A model generated the notes under the pieces. The model worked only from the letters and a program-made list of their open reading frames with translations, had not been told where the DNA came from and searched no databases. Shown piece by piece: positions 31,501 through 46,500 of a stretch of DNA of 64,000 nt; positions within the stretch are counted from its first letter, which is position 1, and each line of letters begins with the position of its first letter. This DNA is from an uncultured Alphaproteobacteria bacterium. Lineage in GTDB: Bacteria > Pseudomonadota > Alphaproteobacteria > Puniceispirillales > UBA1172. The stretch is from contig OY288107.1 in NCBI GenBank assembly GCA_958431225.1, positions 1 to 64,000 on the forward strand, written 5' to 3'. Made by a program: the position numbers and the translations under genes.

Positions 31501-34500
31501 AGCCGAAGCCGAAACTGAACAACACCGTATGGAAATCCTCTATCACCATCAAATGATTGGTGCCGGCGGCGTTCAAAATATGGAGATTATCAATAGCTGG
31601 GTTATCGGCGGCATCACGGTGTATCGTCGTTGATGAATGAACCCGCCTGAAACTGATGCCCAGGGCGGTTTGTAATTCCTCCAGGGTCGTGATGGCAGAT
31701 GGGTCATCAACATAAACACGGATGCGGTCATATTGTTGATGTTCATGTCCATGTGTAAAATCTGCCACAATATCAACATTGACATTGTTAAAGGCGGCAC
31801 CATCAATATCCAGCACATAAACATCCGAGCCAGCACCGCCCCAAAATATGTCAACACCTTTGCTGACATAGAATACATCATTCCAACCTTCGCCATGCAA
31901 AACATCATTACCGCTAAGCCCATAGAACGCATCATTGCCGGTGCTCGGGGCAGTGGCGGTATTCGCCTTATGGTCGCCAATATAGATATTTTGGATATCC
32001 GCCGTTAACGTGGTTTGCGGGGTCGGGGCCTTGTCAATGGGGGTCACATGTACCGATTTATCAAAATTATAGCCAATGACGCTTGTCCGCACATCAGTGC
32101 CATCGGTGTAGGTGATGATGACCCCGTAATTGCCATTGACATCTGCCCCGCCCGGGAGCGTGTAAATGTTGGTGTTTGTGGTTGCTAGCACGTCTCCGGT
32201 GTCGTGGTTGAACCATTGGTATCTCGTCGTCGTTCCGGCTTTGATGCCATCGGGGTCGGGGGTGTCTATTGATGCGGTTAGTAGCCTGTCGCTTTGGGTG
32301 ATGCTGTATTCTGCCGCTACGCCTGTTGCTTCTGCCACCGCTATATTGACCTCGTGCGTTGCCGAGGTCCGAGGCGGTGTGCCTCCATCGCTGGCTTGTA
32401 TGGTGAGCGTGTAAATGGCTCGGATATCATAATCTAGGATTCTGCCCGCCGCTACACTAATGCCGCCATTGGCATCAATGGTGAAAATATCGTCTAAATT
32501 GCCGTCAATGATTTCATAGCGTAGCGCATTATTCGGGGCAGAGCCATCGGCATCGGTGGCGGCGATGGTTCTAAATGCCCCATCCGCCGCCGTGTGTGCT
32601 TCGGCAACCGTTGTTGTTGTCGATCTAGCGGGGAATGTTGGTGTGTGTTCGTTTAGGTCAATCACATTGAGAGTAATCGTGGCGGTTGCGGTGTCGCCAA
32701 AATGCGTGCCGTGAATTTTATTGCCGCCATTGGTAGCCACCACCTTGAGCGTATAGGCGTTGGGTTTGTTGTCTTCAAAATCAAAATTCGTGTCGGCATT
32801 ATAGGTGATGATGCCAGAATCCGCATCAATGCTGAATAATCCTGAAGTAAGACCGCCGCCCTCAAAGGCATAGGTAATAATCGTCCCCGGTGCAAGCGCA
32901 ACCGCCTCAACGACTGCCAATGTCGTCCCTACCGTCCGCATCTCGCCATCATCCACCTTTATGGATTGGCTACCCTTGCCCTCGGTGAAACGCACCGATG
33001 TTTCGACAACCCGAACATTGACGGAGCCAGATTTCATCATACCATTGCCATCCACCGCATCATTCATGCCATCATTCAGCTGATAGGTAAGCATGATGTC
33101 CCCTGCCGCAAGATCAATCACTCTATCGGGTATGAGGAACAGCTCCCAAACGCCATTGCCTTGGTCGCGGAATTCAAACCGATATGAATCGCTAAGATTA
33201 AAGGTGAAATTATTGTTGGTATCGGCGTCGTCAATGGTGATGCTATAACCTGTTTGGATGCGGAAATTATGCCCATGCACACCCGTCATCCTAACCATAG
33301 CCTCGCCGGATTCGGTATAGGTGGGGGCGATATCATTGACATCGGTGAGGTTGATGGTGAGCGTATGTTTGCGCGCATCTGGCGTTTCCATGAAATCCAC
33401 CCCGCCGCCATCTCTTGCGACAATTTCTAGCGTGTAGCTAGCGGGGGCGGTGTCGTAATCTAGCGTCTGCCCGGCGTTTAGGCTGACCTCGCCATCTTCA
33501 TTGATGGAAAATATACCCAAGCCAGTGCCGCCGGAGATGCGATAGCCCGTCACCTCATTATTCGGGCTAGTGCCGTCTCGGTCGGCGGCACTCACCCTTG
33601 TAATGACGCCATCCGCCGCCGTGTGCGATTCTAGCACCGTTGCAGAACTAGCCCCTCGGGGGAATAAGGGCGCATGGTCATTGACATCCTGCACATTGAC
33701 GATGATGGTTGCCGTGGCGGTGTGGTCATTACTCTTATCGGTGGCGACTATATTGAGCGTATAGCTGTTGGGGTTGGCATCTTCATAATCAAATGTTGTG
33801 TCGGCACCATAGAAAATCACGCCGGTGTCTTCGTTAATGCTGAAAAGCCCTGAAATCAGGCTACCGCCCAAAAAGGCGTATTTAATCGGACCCGATGCCG
33901 TTGAGGTTGCTTCAACCATTGCCAATACATCGCCCACATCATTTTCCACGCCTTCCTTGATGTCAGAAATGGAACGGCTGCCCTTGCCGGCCTCAAACGT
34001 CACCGTTGAGGTCAATTCTGTGATGGTGACGGGGACGGCGGGCGTGGTGTGGCTTGTGCCATCGGTGAGGCGGTCGGTTAGCGTGATGTTTAGGGTAATT
34101 TCGCCCCCGGATATGGCGGAAAAATCTATGCCCGTCTCGCCGACAAAATAAAGCCCCCATTCCCTGTGTGCGCCTACATTTTCTTGGCGCACGGCGAATT
34201 TAGCGTTTTCGGTGCCGGTGATGGTGAAACTATCGGGGGTATAGGCGTTGGTTGCTGTGCCATCGGCATCGGTGAGGATGAGGCGGATGCCGGTATCTGT
34301 GCCGCCCAAAAGTGCCGCTGTGCCATCCCTAACACTGCCAGCGGCGACAGATGCCGTCAAACTTGGGGTGACATCATTGACATCCATGAGGTTGAGGGTA
34401 AAGGAGGCTTGTCCAGATTTGCCGCCGCTATCTCTATCTTCGGCAATGACCGAAATTTGGTGTTGGGCTTGGGTTTCATAATTTAGGGATTGCCCTTGGG

Positions 34501-37500
34501 CGAGCGTGATTGCGCCCGAGGTCGGGTCAATTTCAAAGAGCGTGCTAGACGCTTGGGCGATTGAATATCTGATCGTATCGCCACGATCATCATCGGTGGC
34601 ACGCACGGTTTTAATCACGTAATCATCGCCGATATTTTCGGCGACATTATCCACTTGCACCGAAGAACTAGCGGCAAATGTGGGGGCGTGTTCGTTGATG
34701 TTGGTGATGGCAATATTGACCTCAATATCACTGATGGCGGTATTGCCGGCGATATTAGTGCGCGCCTCAACATTTAGGGTGTAGGAATATGGGGCGGTGT
34801 CATAATCTAGGCTTCTGCCCGATACGAGAGAGATAACCGCATTGCCCGCATCATCTTTCACGAGCTCAAACAGACCATCAACATTGCCGGCAGTGATGCG
34901 ATAACTGACTTCCGCCTCGGCTGCGACGGTTGAGGTCGCCTTGAATGTTACCAACGGCGTTTCATCGCCGACATTTTCAGGATGCGTTCTGTCCAATGTG
35001 CCGGTGATAGTAAAATCTGTTGCATCAAGCACATCAATGTAGAAATCCCATGTCGTGGAGGTGTTGCCGTCATCGTCGGATACGTTGACCGCAAGATCTA
35101 ACCTTTTATTTCCGGAATCCTCGGGGGCGGGTAGGTCGTTGTCTTCATAGTCTAGGCTCACGCCATCCCTTAATTTAATTTCCCATGTATTGCTAGTGCC
35201 GTCTCTTACGGCTTCAAACAAGCGCGCGAATTTATCGTCAGTGTCATTGCGGGCGGTGATGGTGAAACTATCGGGGTCAATGTCGCTCGTGTCAGGGGTT
35301 CTGCCGGTCGTGGAAATGGTCGTGTCGGGGTCGGTGACGGTAAAGCGTAGCCCTGTATAGGCGGCTACTTCATTTTCCGTTATTGTCGCCACATTGTATC
35401 TGAGATGCGAATTCAAGGTTGGTGTTGATTCAGGGTCTTGATTGAGTATGGTGATGCGGATGTTTTCAAATCGGTTGGATAGCGATTGCGCGCTCTCATT
35501 TCCAGCATCATCAACCACCTTCACCCGTAGCAAGATGTTGCGCGTTTGTGAGGTGGTTATTGCCAAGCCCGGTGCTTCATAGTCTAAAGATACTCCATCT
35601 TTTAATTTCAATCGCCAAATGTCGCTATCGCCGGAACGTACGAATTCAAAATAATCAGCATACGATTCATGCGTGTGCGTACGTGTAGTGATAACAAAAT
35701 TACTCGATTTAAGGTCGCCTTGAACGCCGGGGGTAGTCTCATCGGTAACGGTCATAGTAGCCGATGTAACCACACCAAGCTTATTTTCCGTTACATACGC
35801 AATATTTTGGAAATTTGTCGAAAGAATGCGCGGTGCGATCTCATCAACATTTTCCACGCGGATATCAATATCGCGTATGATTGATGCGTTGCCATCAGGG
35901 TCGGTCACTCTGACCGCGAAATGCAGGATTCTGTCATCGGGCATATCGGTGTCTTCATAATCTAGGCTCATGAGATCCCGCAATTTCCATGTCCAAGTAT
36001 CGGGAGTGTCGCCTTCTGCGAGATCAAACATGGTAAGGAATTTTGCGTTAGTGCCGTCGCGGGTGGTGATGTCAAAACTATCGCGGTCAATATCCGTCGT
36101 ATCAGCGGTGGCGGTGTAGGAAATGGTCGTGTCGGGGTCGGTCAGGGTAAAGATAATCCCCGAATCCACGCCAGCGGCATTTTCGGCTATTGAACCAGTG
36201 CCTTGGACGTTCAAAACGGGTGCAACGGCATCATCCACCACGCGGATATCAACTTCGCGGGGCGTTGTCGATGGGGTGTTTTCGGGGTCGCTCACTTGGA
36301 CGGTTAAGCGGATGATTTTGTCGGCGGGTAGCTCCGTATCGCCATAATCTATGCTCATGTTAGAATCTAATTTCAAACGCCAAATGTTAGTCGTGCCATC
36401 GCGGGCGAGTATAAACATACCAGCGAATTTTGCGTCAGTGTCGGCGCGTTCGGTGATGGTGAAACTGTTCGGGTCAATATCATTAGTGGCGTCGGTTTCG
36501 GCGGAAGAAATCAACGTCATGCCATCGCTAACTTCAAAACTAATCCCGGTATCCGCACCGGCGATATTTTCGTTTATTGCCCCAGTGCCTTGCGCCTCGC
36601 CTAAAATTGGGGCGGTGGTATCTTCCATCACGGCGATATCAACATGGCGTGTTGCCGATTCCTCACCAGAAGAATCGGTTATCTTCACGGATAATTGGAT
36701 GGTCTTGTTGTCGGGTAGGTCGGTGTCTTCGCGGTCAATGCTCTCGCCATCTTTCAATCTCAATTTCCAAGTGTTGTCGGTAGTGTCGGTTTTTACAAAC
36801 TCAAACATCCCAGCGAATTTCGCGCCCGTGCCAGCGCGGGCGGTGATGCTAAAGCTGTTCGGGTCAATGTCCCTAGTGTCATCGGTGGCGGTGGCGGAAA
36901 TGTCCGTGTCGGCATCGGTGAGGGTGAAGCTAATCCCCGTATCCACATCGGTGGCATTTTCGGTTATTGCCCCGGTGCCTTGGGCTTCGCTCAATACCGG
37001 TGGTTTGGCTTCGTACACAACAACGTGGAAATACCATGTCGTGGAGGTATGCCCTTCAGGGTCAGTGATTTTGACCGAAAAATGCAGCCATTTGTCGGCG
37101 GGTAGGCGCGTATCGTCATAGGCGATGCTCTCGCCATCCTTTAATTTAATGCCCCATGTATTGCTCGTGCCAAAGCGTGCCGCTGTGAACATGCCAGCGA
37201 AATCCGTGTTAGTGCCATCAACGGCGGTGATGGTGAAACTGCCCGGGTCAATGTCCGTCATATCGTCGGCGGTTATGCCGGTCGTGGAGATAGGCGTGTC
37301 GTCATCGGTGACGGAAAAGCGTAGTTCCGTATCCGCGCCCGCAACCTTTTCCACCACAAACCCGACACTCTTAATGAGATCGTTCCTGAGATGCGAATTC
37401 AAAGTTGGGGCGACCTCAACTTCTTTATCGGGCAGTTGGATATCAACATAGTGTTTCGCGGATACATCGCCATCATCAGTCATCAATTTGACGGCTAAAC

Positions 37501-40500
37501 GGATTGTCCCTTGAGGGATTATCCCATCGCCTTCATAGTCTAAAGAGAATTCATCCTTTAATTTCAATTTCCAAATGCGGGTGTTGCCCATCTGTGCGAA
37601 TTCAAACAAATCAGCGTATGTATCGTGGGTGCCATCGCGGGTTTCAATAACAAAATCGCTGGCTTCAATGTTAATCGTATTGCCATCGGCATCCTCATCC
37701 GAAGCCGCAAAGGTGATTCCACTATCCGCACCAAGCACATTTTCCATGATGAGCCCCGCACCTATAGGAGGCGACAAATGCGGTCCATCCTGAACATTTT
37801 CCACCTTAACATCAACGCTCTGCACATCTGATTTGGTGCCAGCACCATCAGTCACGTGAATATCAAAATGGAGCAGTTTATCATTGTCTAGGTCGGGGTC
37901 TTCATGGTCTATCGTCGCACCTTCCTGCAATGTCAATTTCCAATTTTTAGCGGTGCCATCCCATACGACCCGAAACACCTCAAATTTTGCATTGGTGCCA
38001 TCGGCGGCGGTGATGGTGAAACTGTCGGGGTCAATGTCCGTCGTGTCGGCGGTAGCGGTGGTGGAAATCACCGTATCATCATCGCTGAGGGTGAAGGTAA
38101 TGCCGGTATCCATGCCCAGTTGATTTTCGGTTATTTTCCCGTCGCCTTGGACGACCAAATCCGGTGCCGCATCATCAATATCTTCCACCGTAATAGAAAC
38201 ATTATGTGCCATTGATGTCAGGCGTTCAGGGTCGGTCACGATGATGGTTAAGCCGATGGTTTTGTTTGTTGAGGATAGCCCCGGGTCTTCACGGTCTATC
38301 GCCGTGTTTGGTTTCAATTTCAATTTCCAATTATTCGTAGCCCCATCGCGCACGACTTCAAACAAGCCAGCGATGCGCGCATCCGTGCCAGTTTGGGGGC
38401 TGATGTCAAAACTTTTGGGGTCAATATCCGCCGTGTCGGTGGTGAGGTCAAAGGAAATCGGCGTATCAGCATCGCTGAGGGTGAAGGTAATCCCAGTATC
38501 CGCAGCAATCGCGTTTTCGGTTATTTGCCCGGTGCCTTGGGGTGGTCCCAAATCCGGTGCGACCGCCTTTATCACCCTAACTTCGAGATCCTGAAATGAC
38601 GATACATTGCCATCAGGGTCAGTCACCTGCACAGCAAGCAAGATTCTTTTATCGGCGGGCAGGTTAGTATCGTCATAGTCTAAACTCATGCCGGGTTTTA
38701 ATTTCACCGTCCATCTGTTGTGTGCGGCATCCCATGCAATATCAAACATTTTGGCGAAATCTGCGTGGGTGCCATCACGGACGGCGATGCTAAAGCTGCT
38801 CGGGTCAATGTCTGTGCTGTCGGCGGTGCGGGTGGTGGAAATGGTTGTGTCGCCATCGCTGAGGGTAAATGACGCGAGCGTATTTGCAGCAATATGGGTT
38901 TCCTTAACCTCCCCAACTTTCCTAGTCACAAACATGGTTGGCACTACCTCATCTTCAATATTTACCAACTGGATTCTGACATCATGTATTCTGGTGCTTC
39001 CATCAGGAGTAGTCAAAGTGATGCGGAAGCGCGCCTGTTTGCCTGCGCTTAGCCCAGAACCTTCATAATCTGCGGCATAGCCATCTTTCAATTTCAATTT
39101 GAACCAATTATCAGTGCCATCGCCATCGCCGACAAATTCATAGCTTTCAGTGACGAAATCATGTGTGTAGTTTATTCCCCTGATGCTAAAGCTGCTCGGG
39201 TCAATGTCCATGGTGTCGGCGGTATTGGTATAGGAAATAGGTATGTCAGTATCGGCAAGCGTAAAGGCTATTTCCGTATCCGCACCAAGCTGATTTTCCG
39301 TCAATGAGCCGATGCGCGTTGACCCAACCTTCGCCGGGGCGAAATATGGACCCTCAATGATATTTTTCACCTCAACATTAACAGGGCGCACTTCTGACGT
39401 ATTGCCGGCGGAATCTAGCACATGGACATTAAAATGGAGTATTCCATCATCGTCTAGGTCGGTATCCTCATAATCTATCGTCTCACCTTCCTGCAATGCC
39501 AATTTCCAATTATTGGCGGTGTCATCCCATACGACCCGAAACACCTCAAATTTTGCATTGGTGCCATCGGTGGCGGTGATGAAAAATCTGTTCGGGTCAA
39601 TATCCGTTGAATCGGTGGGGGTGGCGGTCGTGGAAATAGGCGTATCAGCATCGGTGAGCGTAAAACTAATGCCGGTATCCGCACCGAGATCGTTTTCGGT
39701 TATGCGTCCAGTGCCTTGGGGGGTGCCGCCTTGGGCTACGCTTAATGCCGGTGCTTCGTCATCTATATCCGTTAGATTGACCGTGACCACGGCGGTGGCG
39801 ATTTGTGTTTTGCTGTCAGCATCTACCGCTGATGCCTTGATTGTGATTCTGTAGCTTTTCGGGTCAGTATCAAAATCCAATGAATCCGCCGCAATGAGGG
39901 TGATAGCACCCGTGCTTCCATTAATGGCGAACAGGTTGTCAGGATTGCCATTTGCCGCAAATTCATAGGTGACCGTGGCACCAGGCTCGCCATCTAAACT
40001 AGCCGTCACCGTTGCAACCGCACCACCAGCACCAAGAGTCTCAGGGACTTCTACCACCGGTGCATTATCGGCAAAACTCAATGATGAGGTCAGGACGTCA
40101 ATCACCGTCGGCATCGCACCAACAACAGCATCGGTGTAAGTGATGGTAACACCATAGCCAACACCATCGGCGAGGGTTGATGGAAGCGTATATGTTGCTT
40201 TATCTGAAGTGCCCGGGGCATCGATTTTAGTAATGCCGCCATCGGTGGTGGTGAACCACTGATAGCTAGCGGCAACCGCAATGCCGTCAGGGTCTTGGGT
40301 GCTACGCATCACCGTGAGCATCTCGCCCGCCGCAAATGTGCCGTCAATGATATAGGTGGCTTTGCCTTCATCCAAATTTACCACGTTGAGGGTGAACGCA
40401 TCCGATAGATCGGGCGTATTTACGCCATCACTGACCTCAATTTTGAGCGCAATGCTAGCGGTGGGTTCTTCAAAATTTAATGTTGAGCCAGTCTTTAATC

Positions 40501-43500
40501 GTAGCGTCCATGTGCCAAGCCCATCCACATCCACAACCTCAAAATTCGTATTTTCCGTGTCATCGGCGGCATTGAGAACCCTGAAATTCGGTATGAGACC
40601 TACGCCACTTTTATAGGTGTTAGTGGCATCAGCATCAGCAATCGTGATGGTGAGACCGGCGGCACTTATCGCATTCGTGTTGCCAAAAATGCGTTCATCA
40701 ATCGTGCCAGTGCCAGCAACCGTCACCATCGGCGCTTCATCGTTGGTATCAATTATATTGACGTCAACAAGGTAGGTTATAGGCGTGTTGGCGTCATCCG
40801 TAACTTGAAAATCGAGCGCGATTGATGCGCCGTCCGCCTCCCTATCTACTTTCTGCCCTTCAAGGAGAACCAAATGCCACAGATTAGGCGTAGTGCCATC
40901 TTTGATAAAATCAAAGCGGTTGTCTTCACCGCCTAGAATTGTAAAATCGTGGTTATTAGCCGAATCTTTATCGTCAAGGGTGATGGAAAAGCCTGTTTTC
41001 GTGCCGCCAGCAACCCCTGCTACTTCCTCAGTAAGCGAGGCTGTGTTGCTTGTAGTCACTGTGGGTGCATTGTCATTGACATCGGTGATGGTGATGGTGA
41101 CAACTACACCCTCTGCACTAGTCGCCTGACCATCTGTCACTTTGACATTTAAGGTGATGGTGTCGGTGTTGCCTAGTTCCTCACGGTCAATTTTCATGTT
41201 GGGTTTCAGTGCGAGTTTTGCCGTTTTCGCCGCCGGGTACATCGTGTCAAATATGAGCGTGAATCTGTCAGCGAGCAATGGGTGGCTTGTGCTAGTGATG
41301 TCGCTGTCAAATGTGTTCACAGCATTGCTATCGGCATCAGTAATTTTGAAACTAACGCCCGGGTCGCCATCCACAACATCATCCACCAAACTCCCCGTTG
41401 CCATTCGTGTATCATCGGCGGCGGTGATGCTTGGGTTGCTGTCGTTGGTATCTATCACGGTGACAGGAATCTTCGCCATGGTAGCTTCACCGCTAGACGC
41501 AGTCGCCTTTACTTTAAGAGTAAAGCTTGTGTCGGTTGCAGTGTCAAAATCCACCGCCCTATCTAGGGTTAATACACCCGCTTTCGTAAGTGCGAAAAAA
41601 CCACCGGGATTGCCATCAGTGTCAAAACTATAGGTAGCATCCGTGAACGCAACGCCATTTAATTCCAGCGCAAATACCGGCAATGTCGTCGGGTTGGCAT
41701 CACCATCGGTGAGCATAATGGAATAGCTAGACGTGAATCGCAGTGCCTCGGCAAGCGCAACAGGCGCCGTATCCCCTTCATATCTTGTGCCAGCGTTATC
41801 GGTGTATGAGACCTCCACGCCATAAATTTCGCCCGCTTCTAGGGGATGGTTGGCAGTTGTAAAGGTTTTTGATATCTCACCAGCAATGTAGTTTCTAGTC
41901 TCACTTTGGTCGGTGGCTGTGAACCATTTGTAGCTATAATCGCCATTCACGCCATCGGGGTCGGCGCCATCAGATTCGAGTTCAGCCGAGAGCATGCCAC
42001 CGGCGCTTCCATCAATAAAGAATCGCGCCCTGCCTTCATCCACATTATTGACGGTGAGGGTGAAAGCATCCGATACATCGGGCGTATGCACGCCATCACT
42101 CACCTCAATTTTGAGCGCAATAGTGGGGGTGGGTTCTTCACGATCTAATGCCGAACCAGCCCTTAATTGTAGCGTCCATGTGCCAAGCCCATCCAAATCC
42201 ACAACCTGATAATCCGTGTTTTCCATGTCATCGGCGGCATTGAGAACCCGGAAATTCGGCGTGAGACCTACACCACTCTTTTGTGCGTTAGTGCCATCAT
42301 CATCAGCAAGCGTAATGGTGAGCCCCCTAGCACTTATCGCAATCGTGTTGCCAGTAGTGCGCTCATCAATCGTACCCGTGCCAGCAACCGCCACCGTCGG
42401 CCCGTGGTCGTTGACGTCCTCCACAGCGATTGCAACATCAACATCGCTAAATGGATTTGGCAGGGTGGAGTTGCCATTATCGTGGGTGGCGCGCACGGTT
42501 AGGGGGATTGGATTGTCGGTGATAGATTCGTAATCCAAATAGGTGCTAGCCGTGCCAGTGAAAGTAATCGTGCCATCGGTTGCGTTAATCGTAAAGCCTT
42601 GATGCGTGGTCGCCGTTGCGCCGGTGGAGGCATCGGTCACAAAGGCGTAGCTTATATCGTCCGCCGAGCTATCCAAAGTCGCATCTATATCTATCGTCGT
42701 CAGGTTCATGCCATTTTCTTTGATGCTCCCGCTGTAGCTTGATTCCCCGAATTCCAACGTCAAGGCAAGGGCGGAGGTGAAGCTTAGGGCGTCCCCAACG
42801 CTACTATCTTTATAGCTGACAAGAACGCCATAATCCGCCCCGGCATCAGGGACGCCCTTAATCATATAGGTGTTCTCCGCAGATTCCGCACTAAGCCATT
42901 GGAAATCGCCCGAACCGCTATCTTCAAATGAGGTGGGGTTAGGGTCAGTGCTAGCTTTCTTAAACCAGCGATACATGACAGCAACCGAATTATCAACGCC
43001 ATCAGGGTCTTCCCCCCCCACAACAAGCATAGCCGTGAGCACCGCATCCTCGCCAACAACGCCCATAACTTCATAACGCGCATCGCCTTCATCCAAATTG
43101 TTGATGGTGAGGGTGAATTCCCGTTGGTCAGCGGTAACAGTATTGGAATCCCGATCAGATATGCCCAAGTTAAGCGTGATAGTGCCGTTGGTGGCTATAG
43201 CATCCAAGTTCGCTTCTGTGCCAGTGTATTGAAGTTGGTATTCATTTTTCGTATTGTCTGGTCTAATAACCGAAAAATCGTTGCGCACGGTGGAGCCGTC
43301 TGTATCAAAAACCGTGATAGTCACAGCATCGGTATTTTGACCGCTTTGATAAGCGGTAGTGGCATCATCATCACTAAGCGAAATGGTGAATCCAGCAATG
43401 ATGGGGTTTCCTGCATTATCGCTGGTGCGCTCATCAATCGTCATGGGCCCAGTAAATTCTATAGTCGGTGAGTGGTCGTTGGTGTCTCTTATAGCAACGT

Positions 43501-46500
43501 CAACAGAGTCGGTCGGGGACGTATATTTGGTGCCATCCGTAACTTGATATTCAATCGTCAGCTGCGTGCCATCTGCTTCGCTATCTACTTCCTGCCCGGC
43601 GAGGAGGACCAAATTCCACTGATTAGCCGTAGTGCCATCTTTGACAAAACCGAATCGGCTGGCGTGAGGGGCTTGAACGACAAAATCATGCTCATTAACC
43701 GCATCCGTATCATCATCAGCAAGCGTGACGGAAAAGCCTGTTTCCGTGCCGCCAGCAACCCCTGCTACCTCCTCAGTAAGCGCAGCTGTGCCGCTTGTGG
43801 TCATCGTGGGGGCATTGTCGTTGATATCGGTGATGGCGATGTTGAACGCCTCGGCATCAGAGGACATACGGGTATTGGGGTCGCTATCGGAAGCCGTAAT
43901 CATTAGGTTATAGTTTTTGGTGCTTCCATCAAAATTCAAATTAGTATTGTCAACTACATAAATTTCCCAATTATTAGTGCCTGTCACCTCACGAACATCA
44001 AACACACCGCCGCCATCAGTCAGCGTGTAACTAACATCATTATTGCTACCATCCGTATCTGTTGCACGGAATAGCCCAACCCTATCGCCATCTGCGGCAT
44101 TTTCAGCGACTTCTATATCTACGGAGTTATCAAGGAGTTGTGAATCCTCCGCGTTCGTGACAAATACCGGCTTAAATTCATTCACATCGCTCACACGGAT
44201 AATCACCGTGGCAAAACCGAATGCATTATCGCCACCCATCTCATCCGCACGGATGGTTAGGGTGCGTTGGTCGCCGGCTTCAAAATCCAATGTTTTGCCA
44301 CTAACAACGCTAATCGCACCATTGCTTGGACCAATTTCAAAAATGCCTTCATCATTGCCAGATGTAATACTATATCTGAATGTAGCTGATTCCAAGCGCG
44401 CCGTCACCGTTAACAGATTATCCGTATTTTCGGCGATGGGGTCTGGTCTGTAAGTTGAATCTGTTAGCACGGTGGAACCATCAAGGAATTCCACCGCCGA
44501 GGCTAGTTCAACGAGGAATGTTGCATCGCCCCGTGGGGTGCTTCCATCGGCAAAGCCATCCAAATAGCTGATAGCAACACCATAAACGCCCCCTGATTCT
44601 AGTGTGTTGGGAAGGGTAAATTCGTTCGCATCTGCCGCCGAGGATGCGTCAGTAAGCCATGTAATCGCGCTATTTGTATCAGTGATTGAAGTCGGGTCAG
44701 AAGCGGCGGCATCCCTCACAAACCAACGATAGGTGACAGCACCAACACGCCCATCAGGGTCTTCATCCGCCGCACTAGCAAGCTGTGCCGTGAGTGTCGC
44801 CATCGGTTGCACATTACCCGCAACGATGTAATTCGCATCACCTTCTTCAACATCGTTAACTATGACAGTGATGGGAAGGAAGCCTACTTCACCATTCGCA
44901 TCGGTGGCTTGGATGCGCAAATGATGTGAAGATGCGGTTTCATAATCCAAGGCTGTGCCACCAGTTAGCGTGATAACACCCTGATTATTGATGCTAAAAC
45001 CTTGATAGTCTGAGGCTACTTGCTCTTGCCCTTGTTGGTCACGATAGACGAACATATAGGAAGTGATAGCAACCGATGGATTGGTATCATCGCTAGAAGT
45101 TGCCGATATGGTTAGCCTTTCCCCTCCCTCATTTTCAGCGAAATCTAAATCTGCCGCAGTGGGGGTAGCGAATTCCACCGGCGTATCAACGACCGTGAGA
45201 ACAAAACTGCCAGTCGCCGGGGTCGTGCCAACACCGCCATCAGTGACGCGATATTCAAACGTGAGTTGGTCGTTTAATTCTGACAGCGCGATTTCTTGAC
45301 CTGCAACAAGGTATAATTCCCATGTGTTCGTGCTACCTTGACGCTGAAACTCAAAGCGTGGGTCGCCAGCAGTAATGCTAACATCCAAAGTGGTCGCATC
45401 AGCATCAGCATCGCTAACAGTGACGGTATAGTTCATGCTAGTGCCAGAGCCAGAAGAAGGATTATCAGCCGCCGCCGTTATCCTAGCCGTGCCTGTGGCA
45501 ACGTGATTTGGGACGGTGGGGGATTCGTCATTGATATCGGTGACGGTGACGGTGACCATTGCTGTATCTGTCAAACTGCCATCCGTCGCGGTGATTTCTA
45601 GCGTGTAGCTGGGGGTGGTGTCGTAATCTAACGGTTTTATCAAAGTGATAATGCCGTTGCTATCAATGGCAAAAACATCCTCTGGGTCGCCGGCAGTGAT
45701 GTCGTAAAGCACCTGATTATTCGCGGGTGTGCCATCGGCATCGGTTGCCCGCACGCGCGCTATTTCTGTGCCACGCCCCGTATCTTCGGCGATTGGGTCT
45801 GGGGTGTAGTTAAGGGTTGGGTCGGTTGCTGCGCTGACGAATATCGGTGCGTGATCATTAACATCGCCGACATTGATGGTTAGCGTGAGCGTTGCGGTTT
45901 CGGGCGGGTTGTTCGTATCGGTGGCACGGACGCGCAGGGTTATGCTGGGGGTGGCTTCGTAATCCAATGCACCTGTGAGCGTGATTGCCCCCGTGTTGGG
46001 GTCAATCTCAAAACCTTTATCGGTTGTTTCAATATCGCCATTGTCGCGGACGAGCATATAATTGGCAACGCCGATAGTATTGCCTGCATCATTTTTGGAT
46101 TCTGCCTGCACGTTGAAACGCGGTGTGCTATCTGCGTTAGTGTCTTCTGCCAGATTTATCGTGCGGGCGTTGATGGCGGGGCTGGTGAATTTCACCGGGG
46201 TGGCAAAGGCGGTGATGGTGGTTGCTACGTCATTATCCCTATGCGTGTAGCTTGTGCCGGAACCATCGGTGTAGCTGACGAAAACGCCGATGCTGTCGCC
46301 GGAATCTATATCGGCTTGGGTGACGCGGTATGTTTCGCCGGCGCGGAGTAAGGTGGGGGCGTTCTCATCGCCGCGAAACCATTGGAAACTGACTGCGCCA
46401 ACGATGCCATCGGGGTCGGTTGAGCCTTGCACTTCTTGCACCCTGAGAATCTGCCCTACCGCGACATCGCCGACAATTTCATAGGCGGTGCGCCCATCAT

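Noticed and set aside
36351-37121. 256-codon open frame on the plus strand, with repeats
   Set aside because: It is the mirror of the 12-copy coding array on the minus strand; its repetitiveness is inherited from that gene.
34985-39720. Regularly spaced repeats considered as a CRISPR-like array
   Set aside because: The period is about 390 bases, the repeat is coding along its whole length, and no short direct repeats with unique spacers or cas genes exist.
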